NCBI GenBank assembly: GCA_003232715.1
Contig: QIJG01000148.1
Span: forward strand, 1 to 5,447
Source of the DNA: Nitrospirota bacterium
GTDB lineage: Bacteria; Nitrospirota; Thermodesulfovibrionia; Thermodesulfovibrionales; JdFR-85
Reading direction: 5' to 3'
DNA length: 5,447 bases
This document shows positions 1 through 5,447 of this stretch, one piece after another. Both the position numbers and the translations under genes were made by a program. Numbering within the stretch: the stretch's first letter is position 1; every line of letters starts with the position of its first letter. The notes below the pieces were generated by a model, which worked only from the letters and a program-made list of their open reading frames with translations, had not been told where the DNA came from and did no database searches.

Positions 1-936
1 CCTCCTGATATTATTCTCAGCGCGCTGCCGGCTCCGGGAATGTGCAGGGTTGCAATAGAATATGCCGGATGTCATAATATGCCGGTTGTAATTGATGTCC
101 GTGATTTATGGCCGGATATTTTTTTGAGTATAATTCCTCATGGATTACGTTGGCTTGGACGGGTTGCATTATGGCCGGCATTTAATGCCAACCGGCGTAT
201 CTTCCGGGAAGCAGATGCAATAACAGCAGTATCTGCCGGTTACCTGGATTATGCAGGCCGTAAACGTTCAGAGACGGATGCAGTATTCCCACTGGCATCC
301 CTGGAAAAATCCTTGAGCGAAGACCGGATAGAAAAGGAAAGGCGGTTCCTTCTTGACAGAGGTGTCGACCCTGACAGATTTATATGTTGCTTTTTTGGTC
401 AGTTTGAAGCCTCCTACGATATAGAGACGGTGATAGATGCTGCAAGATTACTGGAGCAGTCACCCGGCAGGAAAATCCAGTTTGTTCTGTGTGGCGATGG
501 CAGGAAGATGTCTTCTTTACGGTATCGCGGTACGGGATTAAAGAATGTAATCTTTCCTGGCTGGGTTTCTCCTGCAACGATTAAAGTATTAATGGAAATG
601 TCGGATGCCGGGTTGGCGGCATATGTCAGGAACGCTCCCCAAGGCTTGCCCAATAAGGTATTTGAATACTTCTGTGGAGGTTTACCCGTGCTTTCAAGTC
701 TTCACGGAGAGCTGGAGTCGATTATTTCGGAAAATTATTGTGGATCTGTTTATGAGGCAGGCGATGTGGAAGGTCTTGCAAGTGCCGTTTTGAGGTTATA
801 TCATAATCCCGGGGAAAGACGGAAGATGGGTGAAAATGCCCGGAGGCTGTTTGAGGAACGTTTCTCGGCAGGGCGTGTGTATACGGGTATGATTGATTAT
901 CTGGAGAGGATTGCCGGGAAAGAGATAGAAGCCTGA
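1..936 (+). CDS. GT4-family (WbuB-like) glycosyltransferase, 5'-truncated by the window edge
   Basis: Likely a cytoplasmic, membrane-associated glycosyltransferase that moves a sugar from a nucleotide-sugar donor to a lipid-linked glycan intermediate. The reading frame is open from base 1, and the residues before the first ATG (base 40) continue the fold (PPDIILSALPAPG), so that ATG is internal. The 311 residues present are the C-terminal three quarters or so; relatives of the WbuB type run to about 400 residues. Visible marks, in window numbering: the RDLWPD motif at residues 34-39, typical of WbuB-like GT4 enzymes; the second Rossmann domain with FVLCGDG at 161-167; and the donor-binding segment PNKVFEYFCGG at 217-227, where Glu222 matches the second Glu of the GT4 EX7E signature. 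The C-terminus ends in the usual helical segment. Donor and linkage cannot be read from sequence. It is separated from the downstream operon by a repeat-bearing gap, so it may be transcribed apart from it. Confidence 0.9.
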   Translation, partial: PPDIILSALPAPGMCRVAIEYAGCHNMPVVIDVRDLWPDIFLSIIPHGLRWLGRVALWPAFNANRRIFREADAITAVSAGYLDYAGRKRSETDAVFPLASLEKSLSEDRIEKERRFLLDRGVDPDRFICCFFGQFEASYDIETVIDAARLLEQSPGRKIQFVLCGDGRKMSSLRYRGTGLKNVIFPGWVSPATIKVLMEMSDAGLAAYVRNAPQGLPNKVFEYFCGGLPVLSSLHGELESIISENYCGSVYEAGDVEGLASAVLRLYHNPGERRKMGENARRLFEERFSAGRVYTGMIDYLERIAGKEIEA

Positions 937-959
937 ATCCAGAGATAAATGGTTATTGA

Positions 960-1087
960 AAGCGATATGATAGACTCTTCACTCATTCTCAACAGACATC
1001 CTGTCTGTCTCCGAGGAAATTTCGCAATTCACCATCCGGGTGAATTTACTGCGAAATTAAAACCGTTCAGAGTCAATCATATCACTT
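960..1087. repeat. 128-bp compound inverted repeat (nested palindromic, MITE- or REP-like element, or structured RNA)
   Basis: Outer arms AAGCGATATGATAGACTCT (960-978) and AGAGTCAATCATATCACTT (1069-1087) are inverted copies matching at 17 of 19 positions. Inside lie two further hairpins. One is ACAGAC (992-997) with GTCTGT (1003-1008) around a 5-nt loop. The other is longer: AATTTCGCAATTCACC (1018-1033) pairs with GGTGAATT (1039-1046) and GCGAAATT (1051-1058), all 16 bp perfect apart from a 4-nt bulge (TACT, 1047-1050). As RNA this would be a three-way junction; as DNA it resembles a small non-autonomous mobile element. No convincing target-site duplication is seen. The long hairpin is followed by an A-rich stretch, not a T-tract, so it is not a standard + strand terminator. 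The pairing is directly visible; the identity is inferred. Confidence 0.75.
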
Positions 1088-1125
1088 CCTTCCCTTGTTT
1101 GAGGCTTTTTATTGCTGGATCCGGC

Positions 1126-1135
1126 AGAGGGTAGG
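1126..1135 (+). promoter_or_regulatory. ribosome binding site deciding the GNAT start
   Basis: The purine-rich stretch AGAGGGTAGG ends 7 nt before the ATG at 1143. The alternative in-frame TTG at 1095 is preceded by a pyrimidine-rich tract with no Shine-Dalgarno-like sequence, so the ATG at 1143 is preferred. Confidence 0.5.
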
Positions 1136-1142
1136 TTTTTTA

Positions 1143-1673
1143 ATGGAATATTTGTTTTATCGCAAGGAGTCACAAAATATAAATCAGGTGGATTTGGCCT
1201 TGGAGAGTCAATATACCTTTAAACTCTGGCATCCTGAGATATCGAGTATTGTTCCTTCGGGAATACCCTTAACACCCTTTGCTGCCTGGTGGGTAATGCA
1301 TTACTTGCATGTCTTCAGAAATAGTGGCTACGGGCTCTTCCTTGTCTATCATGGAAGAGCCTTGGTGCACCGGTCAGGCATATTCCCCGGCTACTTCAGA
1401 TTCCCCTTTATGTCCGGGGATGACCTTCAGATCGGGGATATATGGACCCACCCTGATCACCTCAGACGGGGTATTGCTTCATTTGCAGTACAGCAGATCA
1501 TTTTGTCAAAGGGCAGGGCAGGCCGTAATTTCTGGTATATTGTCAAGCGTGGTAATCTGTCTTCGATCAGGGTAATTGAGAAGGCGGGTTTTGTTAAGGT
1601 TGGAAAAGGGGAAAGGGTAAAAAGATTTGGGCTCAGGCTCCCGGGATTTTTCAGGATAATTCAGGAGAGATAA
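1143..1673 (+). CDS. GNAT-family N-acyltransferase
   Basis: A 176-residue protein with the C-terminal half of a GNAT acetyltransferase fold. It would transfer an acyl group from acyl-CoA to an amine, in the cytoplasm. Motif A is WTHPDHLRRGIA at residues 101-112; Arg108, Arg109 and Gly110 fit the pyrophosphate-binding loop (R/Q-x-x-G-x-G/A), with Ala112 at the last position. Motif B is seen as Asn138, Ser140/Ser141 and EKAGF at 146-150, the usual NxxS...EKxGF pattern. The N-terminal half is less typical and rich in aromatic residues (AAWW and MHYLH around residues 48-56). An N-terminally longer form starting at TTG 1095 is possible but lacks a ribosome site. The stop is immediately followed by the GTG start of the phosphoglycosyl transferase gene. 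Because an aminotransferase lies in the same operon, an amino sugar substrate is a reasonable inference, but the sequence does not prove it. Confidence 0.85.
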   Translation: MEYLFYRKESQNINQVDLALESQYTFKLWHPEISSIVPSGIPLTPFAAWWVMHYLHVFRNSGYGLFLVYHGRALVHRSGIFPGYFRFPFMSGDDLQIGDIWTHPDHLRRGIASFAVQQIILSKGRAGRNFWYIVKRGNLSSIRVIEKAGFVKVGKGERVKRFGLRLPGFFRIIQER

Positions 1674-2294
1674 GTGAAGAAGAGATTGGACGGTTTTCTG
1701 AAAAGGACTTTTGATATAATAACCTCTCTGTCTGGACTTGTGCTCCTGAGTCCCTTGATATTTTTTTTAATTATATTCATTAAATTTGACTCTCCGGGAC
1801 CTGCCTTTTACCGTGGAGAGCGGGTTGGCAGATTTGGGAAGACTTTCAGAATATTCAAGTTCAGGACGATGGTGGCTGATGCCGAGAAGCTTGGGGGGCC
1901 TTCAACTGCCTCTGACGACTCAAGGATTACAGGGGTTGGTAAGTTTCTCAGGAAATACAAGCTTGATGAATTGCCTCAACTTGTTAATGTATTAAAAGGA
2001 GATATGAGTATTGTGGGGCCGAGGCCGGAAGTCCTGATGGAAGTGGAGACTTATACGAAGGAGGAAAGAAGAATATTGGAGGTGCGGCCTGGTATAACCG
2101 ATTGGGCCTCGCTTACCTTTCATAACGAAGGGGAGATTTTGAAGGGAAGTCCTGATCCTCATCAGGTATACAGGGAGGAGATCAAGCCGGAAAAAATGAG
2201 GCTTGCCTTAAAGTATGTTGATGAACGGTCGTTTCTGACTGATATAAAGATAATACTTGAAACTCTTCTGACCCTTGTAAAGACAAGGATGTGA
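1674..2294 (+). CDS. initiating sugar transferase (PglC/WbaP-type monotopic phosphoglycosyl transferase)
   Basis: Transfers a sugar-1-phosphate from a nucleotide sugar to undecaprenyl phosphate on the inner face of the cytoplasmic membrane, the first committed step of a lipid-linked glycan. At 206 residues it is the short, PglC-like form consisting only of the catalytic bacterial sugar transferase domain, without the extra membrane helices of full WbaP proteins. Residues about 13-37 form one hydrophobic segment with a Ser26-Pro27 break, as in the re-entrant helix of PglC. Family marks follow: SPGPAFYRGERVG at 40-52, FKFRTM at 61-66, the catalytic Asp98-Glu99 dyad in KLDELPQL, and SIVGPRPE at 112-119. 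The GTG start is well placed: AGGAG at 1663-1667 lies 6 nt upstream, and the previous gene's stop directly abuts it. The sugar transferred is unknown. Key residues look intact. Confidence 0.95.
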   Translation: MKKRLDGFLKRTFDIITSLSGLVLLSPLIFFLIIFIKFDSPGPAFYRGERVGRFGKTFRIFKFRTMVADAEKLGGPSTASDDSRITGVGKFLRKYKLDELPQLVNVLKGDMSIVGPRPEVLMEVETYTKEERRILEVRPGITDWASLTFHNEGEILKGSPDPHQVYREEIKPEKMRLALKYVDERSFLTDIKIILETLLTLVKTRM

Positions 2295-2299
2295 AAGGA
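2294..2299 (+). promoter_or_regulatory. ribosome binding site deciding the transketolase N-subunit start
   Basis: AAAGGA sits 6 nt before the ATG at 2306. A GTG at 2291 is in frame and overlaps the previous stop, but it lies upstream of this site and has no comparable site of its own, so 2306 is preferred. Confidence 0.55.
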
Positions 2300-2305
2300 A
2301 CCTGT

Positions 2306-3124
2306 ATGGAAATTGAGGATGACTTTTTGCAGTATGAAGAAATCTCCAGGCGTGTCAGGATCTCTGTTTTAAATATGATTCATAAAACCGGGAGTCCTCA
2401 CATCGGACCTTGTTTTTCGATTGTTGAAATCCTTGTAGCCCTGTATTTCAAGTCTTTAAATGCTTCGCCTGAGAGCACTGTTGACCCTGACAGGGACAGG
2501 TTTATTTTAAGTAAAGGTCATGCCTGTCCGGCCCTGTATGCTGTCCTGTCTGAACGGGGTTTCATGAGCAGGGAAGACCTGAAAGGATTTGCCGTCAACG
2601 GTGGGACCCTGGAGCAACACCCGGCTCAGGATTTAAGCCGGGGGATAGAGGTCTCTACCGGTTCCCTGGGACATGGGCTTTCTATTGCAGCAGGGACGGC
2701 CCTTGCAGGCAGGGTTGACAGTAAACAGTATAAAGTCTATGTGTTGCTGAGTGATGGTGAATTAAATGAAGGCTCGGTCTGGGAGGCCGTTATGTTTGCC
2801 GGGCACCATAAGCTCAATAATCTGATAGCCCTTGTGGATTATAACAGGATGCAGGCCCTGGGAGGTACAGGGGATATAATGGGGCTGGAACCACTTGGAG
2901 AAAAATGGAGGGCTTTTGGATGGCACGTCCGGGAAATTGACGGGCACGATTTCAGGCAGATTTTCGATGCCCTGAGTTCTCTGTCAACTGAAAAACCGAA
3001 TGTCCTGATCCTGCATACAGTGAAGGGGAAGGGAGTATCATTTATGGAAAATCAGGTGCTTTGGCATTATCGCTCGCCGGATGATGAGGAGTATGAAGAA
3101 GCCTTAAAGGAATTGCTTCAGTGA
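2306..3124 (+). CDS. transketolase, N-terminal (TPP pyrophosphate-binding) subunit
   Basis: The first half of a split, two-subunit transketolase that moves a two-carbon ketol unit using thiamine diphosphate. At 272 residues it matches the usual N-terminal subunit length. Visible marks: HIGPCFS at 32-38, SKGHACPALYA at 69-79 with His72, GSLGHGLSIAAG at 119-130 with His123, and the Mg/TPP motif SDGE at 149-152 (Asp150) followed by Asn180 in DYNRMQ, spaced as in the GDG-X(n)-N motif. The first Gly of the motif is Ser here. The C-terminus reads VKGKGVSFMEN..WHYRSP, as in homologues. The stop overlaps the GTG of the second subunit, so the two are probably made in equal amounts and form a heterotetramer. 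Housekeeping pentose-phosphate function is possible, but the location in a glycan operon, next to an aminotransferase, favours a dedicated role in sugar precursor synthesis (inference). Confidence 0.95.
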   Translation: MEIEDDFLQYEEISRRVRISVLNMIHKTGSPHIGPCFSIVEILVALYFKSLNASPESTVDPDRDRFILSKGHACPALYAVLSERGFMSREDLKGFAVNGGTLEQHPAQDLSRGIEVSTGSLGHGLSIAAGTALAGRVDSKQYKVYVLLSDGELNEGSVWEAVMFAGHHKLNNLIALVDYNRMQALGGTGDIMGLEPLGEKWRAFGWHVREIDGHDFRQIFDALSSLSTEKPNVLILHTVKGKGVSFMENQVLWHYRSPDDEEYEEALKELLQ

Positions 3125-4047
3125 AAACGGCATTTGTGCGGAGACTGCAGGAACTGTCTCAAAAGGATGATGATCTTTTAGTTCTTACCGCTGATCTGGG
3201 CTTTAAACTGTTTGATAATTTTAGGGCAGGAACTACGGACAGGTTTTATAATGTGGGTGTGGCTGAGGCCAACATGATCGGTATAGCTGCCGGTCTCTCT
3301 TTATGCGGCAAGAATGTTTATTGCTATTCGATTATTCCTTTCCTGGTAATGAGGGCATTTGAGCAGATAAGGGTTGATATCGCTTATCATAATTTAAATA
3401 TAAAACTCGTTGGGGTAGGTGGGGGATTTACCTATGGGCTTGAAGGGTTTACACACTTTGGACTGGAAGACCTCTCTTTGATGAGTTCCCTGCCGAATAT
3501 GACGGTAGTTATTCCTGCCGACCCCCTTGAGGCCAAAGCTATTGCAGAGATTTCTCTGGAATATGATGGTCCGATGTACATCAGATTAGGACACACGGGC
3601 GGACCCGTAATCCATGATAAAGCTCCCGACCTGAAGATCGGCAGGGCAATGATATTAAGAGAAGGAAGGGGTGTTGCTATACTTGCAACAGGTGATATGG
3701 TCTATACGGGAATGCAGGTTGTTGATATGCTGAGTGAAAAAGGAATCAATACTACCATGGTCAATATTCATACCCTTAAGCCTTTAGACACAGAGATTAT
3801 TCTTCAAATTGCATCAACACATAAGGCCATTTTCTCCATTGAAGAACACAATATCAGGGGAGGACTTGGTTCGGCTATTTCTGAAGTGCTTGCAGAAAGT
3901 GGATACAGTGGAGTCTTTAAGCGGTTTGGCATTAGAGAAGGGGTGGCCCGGAGTCTTGTCGGTAAGTCGGATTTTCTCAAAGAACATCACGGACTCACTC
4001 CGCAAAAGATTTATGAAAAAATTTCAGATTTAATAACGGGGGTATGA
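3121..4047 (+). CDS. transketolase, C-terminal (pyrimidine-binding) subunit
   Basis: Partner of the preceding subunit; together they form the complete TPP enzyme. The 308 residues comprise the pyrimidine-binding domain (about 1-165) and the transketolase C-terminal domain (about 180-305). Glu49 in NVGVAEANMIGIAAG is the conserved glutamate that activates the TPP aminopyrimidine. THFGLEDLSLM at 111-121 with His112, the PNMTVVIPADPLEA segment at 125-138, and Arg155 in MYIRLGH match family positions. The more common GPTH sequence reads GFTH here (109-112), a change close to the substrate channel. The start is GTG, four bases overlapping the upstream stop (GTGA), with AAAGGA at 3106-3111 about 9 nt before it; no alternative start precedes the conserved Glu49 region convincingly. 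The acceptor and donor substrates cannot be deduced. Weaker alternatives are DXS-like or dehydrogenase E1-beta-like enzymes, but paired lengths and motifs fit transketolase best. Confidence 0.95.
   Translation: MKTAFVRRLQELSQKDDDLLVLTADLGFKLFDNFRAGTTDRFYNVGVAEANMIGIAAGLSLCGKNVYCYSIIPFLVMRAFEQIRVDIAYHNLNIKLVGVGGGFTYGLEGFTHFGLEDLSLMSSLPNMTVVIPADPLEAKAIAEISLEYDGPMYIRLGHTGGPVIHDKAPDLKIGRAMILREGRGVAILATGDMVYTGMQVVDMLSEKGINTTMVNIHTLKPLDTEIILQIASTHKAIFSIEEHNIRGGLGSAISEVLAESGYSGVFKRFGIREGVARSLVGKSDFLKEHHGLTPQKIYEKISDLITGV
4038..4042 (+). promoter_or_regulatory. ribosome binding site deciding the aminotransferase start
   Basis: The G-run GGGGG lies 7 nt before the ATG at 4050 but only 1 nt before the ATG at 4044, which overlaps the upstream stop as ATGA. 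Spacing favours 4050; use of 4044 would add only Met-Thr. Confidence 0.45.
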
Positions 4048-4049
4048 CA

Positions 4050-5162
4050 ATGCAGTGGAAGGTGAAATTTTTTGATTATCCGCTGCAGTTCAATGCCCAC
4101 GAGGAAGAGTATATTAAGATCATAAGAGGTGTGCTTTCGCGGGGGGCATTCATTCTTGGTGAGGACCTTGTGAGGTTTGAAGAGAAGTTTGCGGAATTTG
4201 TGGGCAGTAAGTTTGCAGTCGGAGTCAGCTGCTGTACGGATGCCATGCTCCTTTCCCTTTATGCTGCCGGTGTAGGCCCCGGTGATGAGGTTATATCAGT
4301 CTCCCATACTTTTGTGGCAACAATTGAAGTTATTAAATTCCTGGGAGCAAAGACTGTTTTTGTGGATATTGCCGATGACCATAATATGGATGTGGACCTC
4401 GTAGAGGCCGCCATTACCCCAGGAACAAAGGCCTTAATCCCTGTTCAACTCAACGGCAGGATCTGTAGCAAAATGGATAAACTGGTAAAGCTTGCCGAAA
4501 AATATAATCTTGCAGTTATTGAAGATGCTGCCCAGGCCCTTGGGGCCACTTATAAGGGTACGGGTGCCGGGACCTTCGGACTGGCTGGATGCTTCAGTTT
4601 TTATCCTGCAAAGCTTTTAGGAACATTCGGAGATGCCGGTGCAGTTGTTACTGATGACAAGGCATTTGCAGAAAAGGTGAGAATGATCAGGAATCACGGG
4701 AGAGGAAAAGGAACGGACATAAACCTCTGGGGACTTAACTGTCGTATGGATAACCTCCATGCAGCCATTCTTGATTTCAAACTGCCTGACCTGGGCGACC
4801 GGATAAAGAAACGCCGGGAGATTGCCGCGAGTTATCATGCCGGACTCTCCGGCCTTAAGGAATTAAGGTTACCCCCTCCGCCCGTAGAAGATGCGAAGCA
4901 TTATGATGTCTTTCAAAACTATGAAATTGAGGCGGAAAGAAGAGACGAATTGATGTCGTATCTCAGGGAAAACGGGGTTGAGGTAGTGGTCCAGTGGGGT
5001 GGAAAGGCAGTTCATCAATTTAAGGCCCTGGGGCTGTGTGAGTTTACTCTTCCTCAGACTGAAGAGTTTTTTAAAAAGGCATTGCTGCTTCCGTTGTATC
5101 CGGAACTGGAAGATGCTCAGGTGTTATATGTTGTTCAGAAAATAAGAGAATTTTATGGGTGA
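4050..5162 (+). CDS. DegT/DnrJ/EryC1/StrS-family PLP-dependent sugar aminotransferase
   Basis: Transfers an amino group, usually from glutamate, to a keto group on a nucleotide-linked sugar, in the cytoplasm. At 370 residues it is full length for the family. Lys188 in FSFYPAKLLGTFGDAGA is the Schiff-base lysine; Asp159 and Gln162 in IEDAAQALGA contact the PLP ring. The phosphate-loop segment reads SCCTDA at 60-65, where SGTDA is commoner, so Cys62 replaces the usual Gly. Further marks are RNHGRGKG around residues 214-221 and GLNCRMDNLHAAIL about ten residues later, matching the usual GYNYRMxxLQAAIL. The segment PVQLNGR (usually PVHLxG) also differs slightly. It is coupled to the transketolase pair, suggesting it acts on that enzyme's product or on a sugar from the same pathway. 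Whether it aminates C3, C4 or another position is not readable. It is the last recognisable gene; the operon seems to end here. Confidence 0.95.
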   Translation: MQWKVKFFDYPLQFNAHEEEYIKIIRGVLSRGAFILGEDLVRFEEKFAEFVGSKFAVGVSCCTDAMLLSLYAAGVGPGDEVISVSHTFVATIEVIKFLGAKTVFVDIADDHNMDVDLVEAAITPGTKALIPVQLNGRICSKMDKLVKLAEKYNLAVIEDAAQALGATYKGTGAGTFGLAGCFSFYPAKLLGTFGDAGAVVTDDKAFAEKVRMIRNHGRGKGTDINLWGLNCRMDNLHAAILDFKLPDLGDRIKKRREIAASYHAGLSGLKELRLPPPPVEDAKHYDVFQNYEIEAERRDELMSYLRENGVEVVVQWGGKAVHQFKALGLCEFTLPQTEEFFKKALLLPLYPELEDAQVLYVVQKIREFYG

Positions 5163-5263
5163 TGAATGAAAACATATCATTTTTTTACAAAATAGAACCA
5201 ATTTTTTACGATTGGGGGTAGACAAAAGTCTTTCTGTATTGATATCCTCATGAAGGGTGTTAG

Positions 5264-5282
5264 ACATACCATATGGTGATGT
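5264..5282. repeat. short palindrome centred on ACCATATGGT
   Basis: ACATACC (5264-5270) pairs with GGT (5275-5277) and ATGT (5279-5282) around ATAT, with one bulged G at 5278. It could be an operator-like site or part of a larger structure; no partner is identifiable. Confidence 0.3.
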
Positions 5283-5310
5283 GTTCGGGATTAAACAAAT
5301 GCAGGGCCAA

Positions 5311-5326
5311 TAAGGGTATTCCCTTA
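5311..5326. repeat. perfect 6-bp hairpin TAAGGG-TATT-CCCTTA
   Basis: Stem 5311-5316 with 5321-5326 and a 4-nt loop. There is no T-tract after it on the + strand, so it is not called a terminator. Confidence 0.35.
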
Positions 5327-5354
5327 AAATAGAGGGTTATGAGCCATATCCTAT

Positions 5355-5388
5355 TGCAAACAACTTTGCCGTTTTTTGCATCCTTTTT
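5355..5388 (+). terminator. weak candidate rho-independent terminator
   Basis: TGCAAACAAC (5355-5364) pairs with GTTTTTTGCA (5371-5380) at 9 of 10 positions around a 6-nt loop, and five T's follow at 5384-5388. The stem is poor in G+C and the site lies about 190 bases after the last recognisable gene, so this is a weak call for the end of the operon transcript. Confidence 0.25.
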
Positions 5389-5447
5389 AATCCAATATAT
5401 AGTAATAAAGAACTCCAGCACCCACTCATTCTGTATTGACCATGCAG

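Larger units (their letters stand above)
5232..5439. repeat. 11-bp direct repeat TTCTGTATTGA, 197 bp apart
   Basis: TTCTGTATTGA occurs at 5232-5242 and again at 5429-5439 in the same orientation. Between the copies lie the hairpins described separately. The copies could border a small inserted element, but arms and duplications are too weak to say; chance in AT-rich sequence is not excluded. Confidence 0.35.
5163..5447. other. non-coding tail of the operon, no recognisable gene
   Basis: This AT-rich 285-base stretch differs from the dense coding upstream. An ATG sharing the last base of the aminotransferase stop (5162) opens only 19 codons before TAG at 5219. On the + strand an ATG at 5339 after GAGGG stays open to the window end (36 codons, hydrophobic, unrecognised). 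On the - strand a frame with no ATG is open from the window end to a TAA at 5262-5260 (about 62 codons, unrecognised). Neither is supported as a gene. The stretch holds several short hairpins and an 11-bp direct repeat. Confidence 0.5.

Noticed and set aside
380..653. - strand open frames inside the glycosyltransferase gene
   Set aside because: They are antisense shadows of a well-supported coding region with no motifs of their own. The same applies to the - strand frames at 2762-2947, 3814-4005 and 4617-4838.
1018..1058. Long hairpin as a rho-independent terminator of the glycosyltransferase transcript
   Set aside because: It is followed by A-rich sequence on the + strand, has a bulge, and forms part of a larger paired structure.
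949..1134. 61-codon + strand open frame in the intergenic gap
   Set aside because: It lies almost wholly within the compound inverted repeat, has no clear ribosome site and its product resembles nothing known.
1095..1142. TTG start extending the GNAT protein by 16 residues
   Set aside because: The bases upstream are pyrimidine-rich with no ribosome site, and the GNAT ATG at 1143 has a purine-rich site at good spacing.
5260..5446. About 62-codon stop-free frame on the - strand, possibly the end of a convergent gene
   Set aside because: It has no ATG, its translation is not recognisable, and a run of this length is not rare among six frames in AT-rich sequence. Sequence beyond the window would decide.
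5339..5447. + strand open frame from ATG 5339 to the window end
   Set aside because: GAGGG is only 2-3 nt from the ATG, the 36 codons are unrecognised, and the candidate terminator falls within it.
1..5447. CRISPR array, tRNA, rRNA, or complete transposase gene
   Set aside because: No regularly spaced repeats, tRNA-like cloverleaf, rRNA sequence or transposase motif was seen on either strand.

Overview
The window looks like the downstream part of a bacterial surface-polysaccharide (O-antigen, capsule or exopolysaccharide) gene cluster. All recognisable genes lie on the + strand. They are, in order: a GT4-type glycosyltransferase cut by the left edge, a GNAT N-acyltransferase, a PglC/WbaP-type initiating phosphoglycosyl transferase, the two subunits of a split transketolase, and a DegT/DnrJ/EryC1/StrS (PLP) sugar aminotransferase. 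Base composition is moderate and codon use looks similar across the genes. No gene is lineage-diagnostic. A polysaccharide locus of this type with a split transketolase would suit a Gram-negative or deep-branching environmental bacterium (for example Nitrospirota, Desulfobacterota or Planctomycetota), but that placement is only a guess.

Layout. Bases 1-936 encode the glycosyltransferase. Bases 937-1142 are non-coding and are dominated by a compound inverted repeat: 19-nt outer arms at 960-978 and 1069-1087 enclose two further hairpins. From 1143 to 5162 five genes are packed with almost no spacing (stop/start junctions at 1671/1674, 2292/2306, 3122/3121 and 4045/4050), so they read as one translationally coupled operon. 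Bases 5163-5447 hold no recognisable gene. They contain small hairpins, a weak terminator candidate and an 11-bp direct repeat.

How the genes may work together (inference). The phosphoglycosyl transferase would load the first sugar-1-phosphate onto undecaprenyl phosphate at the inner membrane, and the glycosyltransferase would extend the lipid-linked chain. The aminotransferase would convert a nucleotide-linked ketosugar to an amino sugar, and the GNAT enzyme could acylate that amine. The split transketolase, placed directly before the aminotransferase, suggests a dedicated two-carbon ketol transfer that makes or branches an unusual sugar precursor. No nucleotidyltransferase, dehydratase, flippase or polymerase is visible, so the rest of the pathway must lie outside the window.

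The two points most worth following up are the 128-bp nested palindromic element between the glycosyltransferase and the GNAT gene, and the coupling of the split transketolase to the aminotransferase inside a glycan operon.
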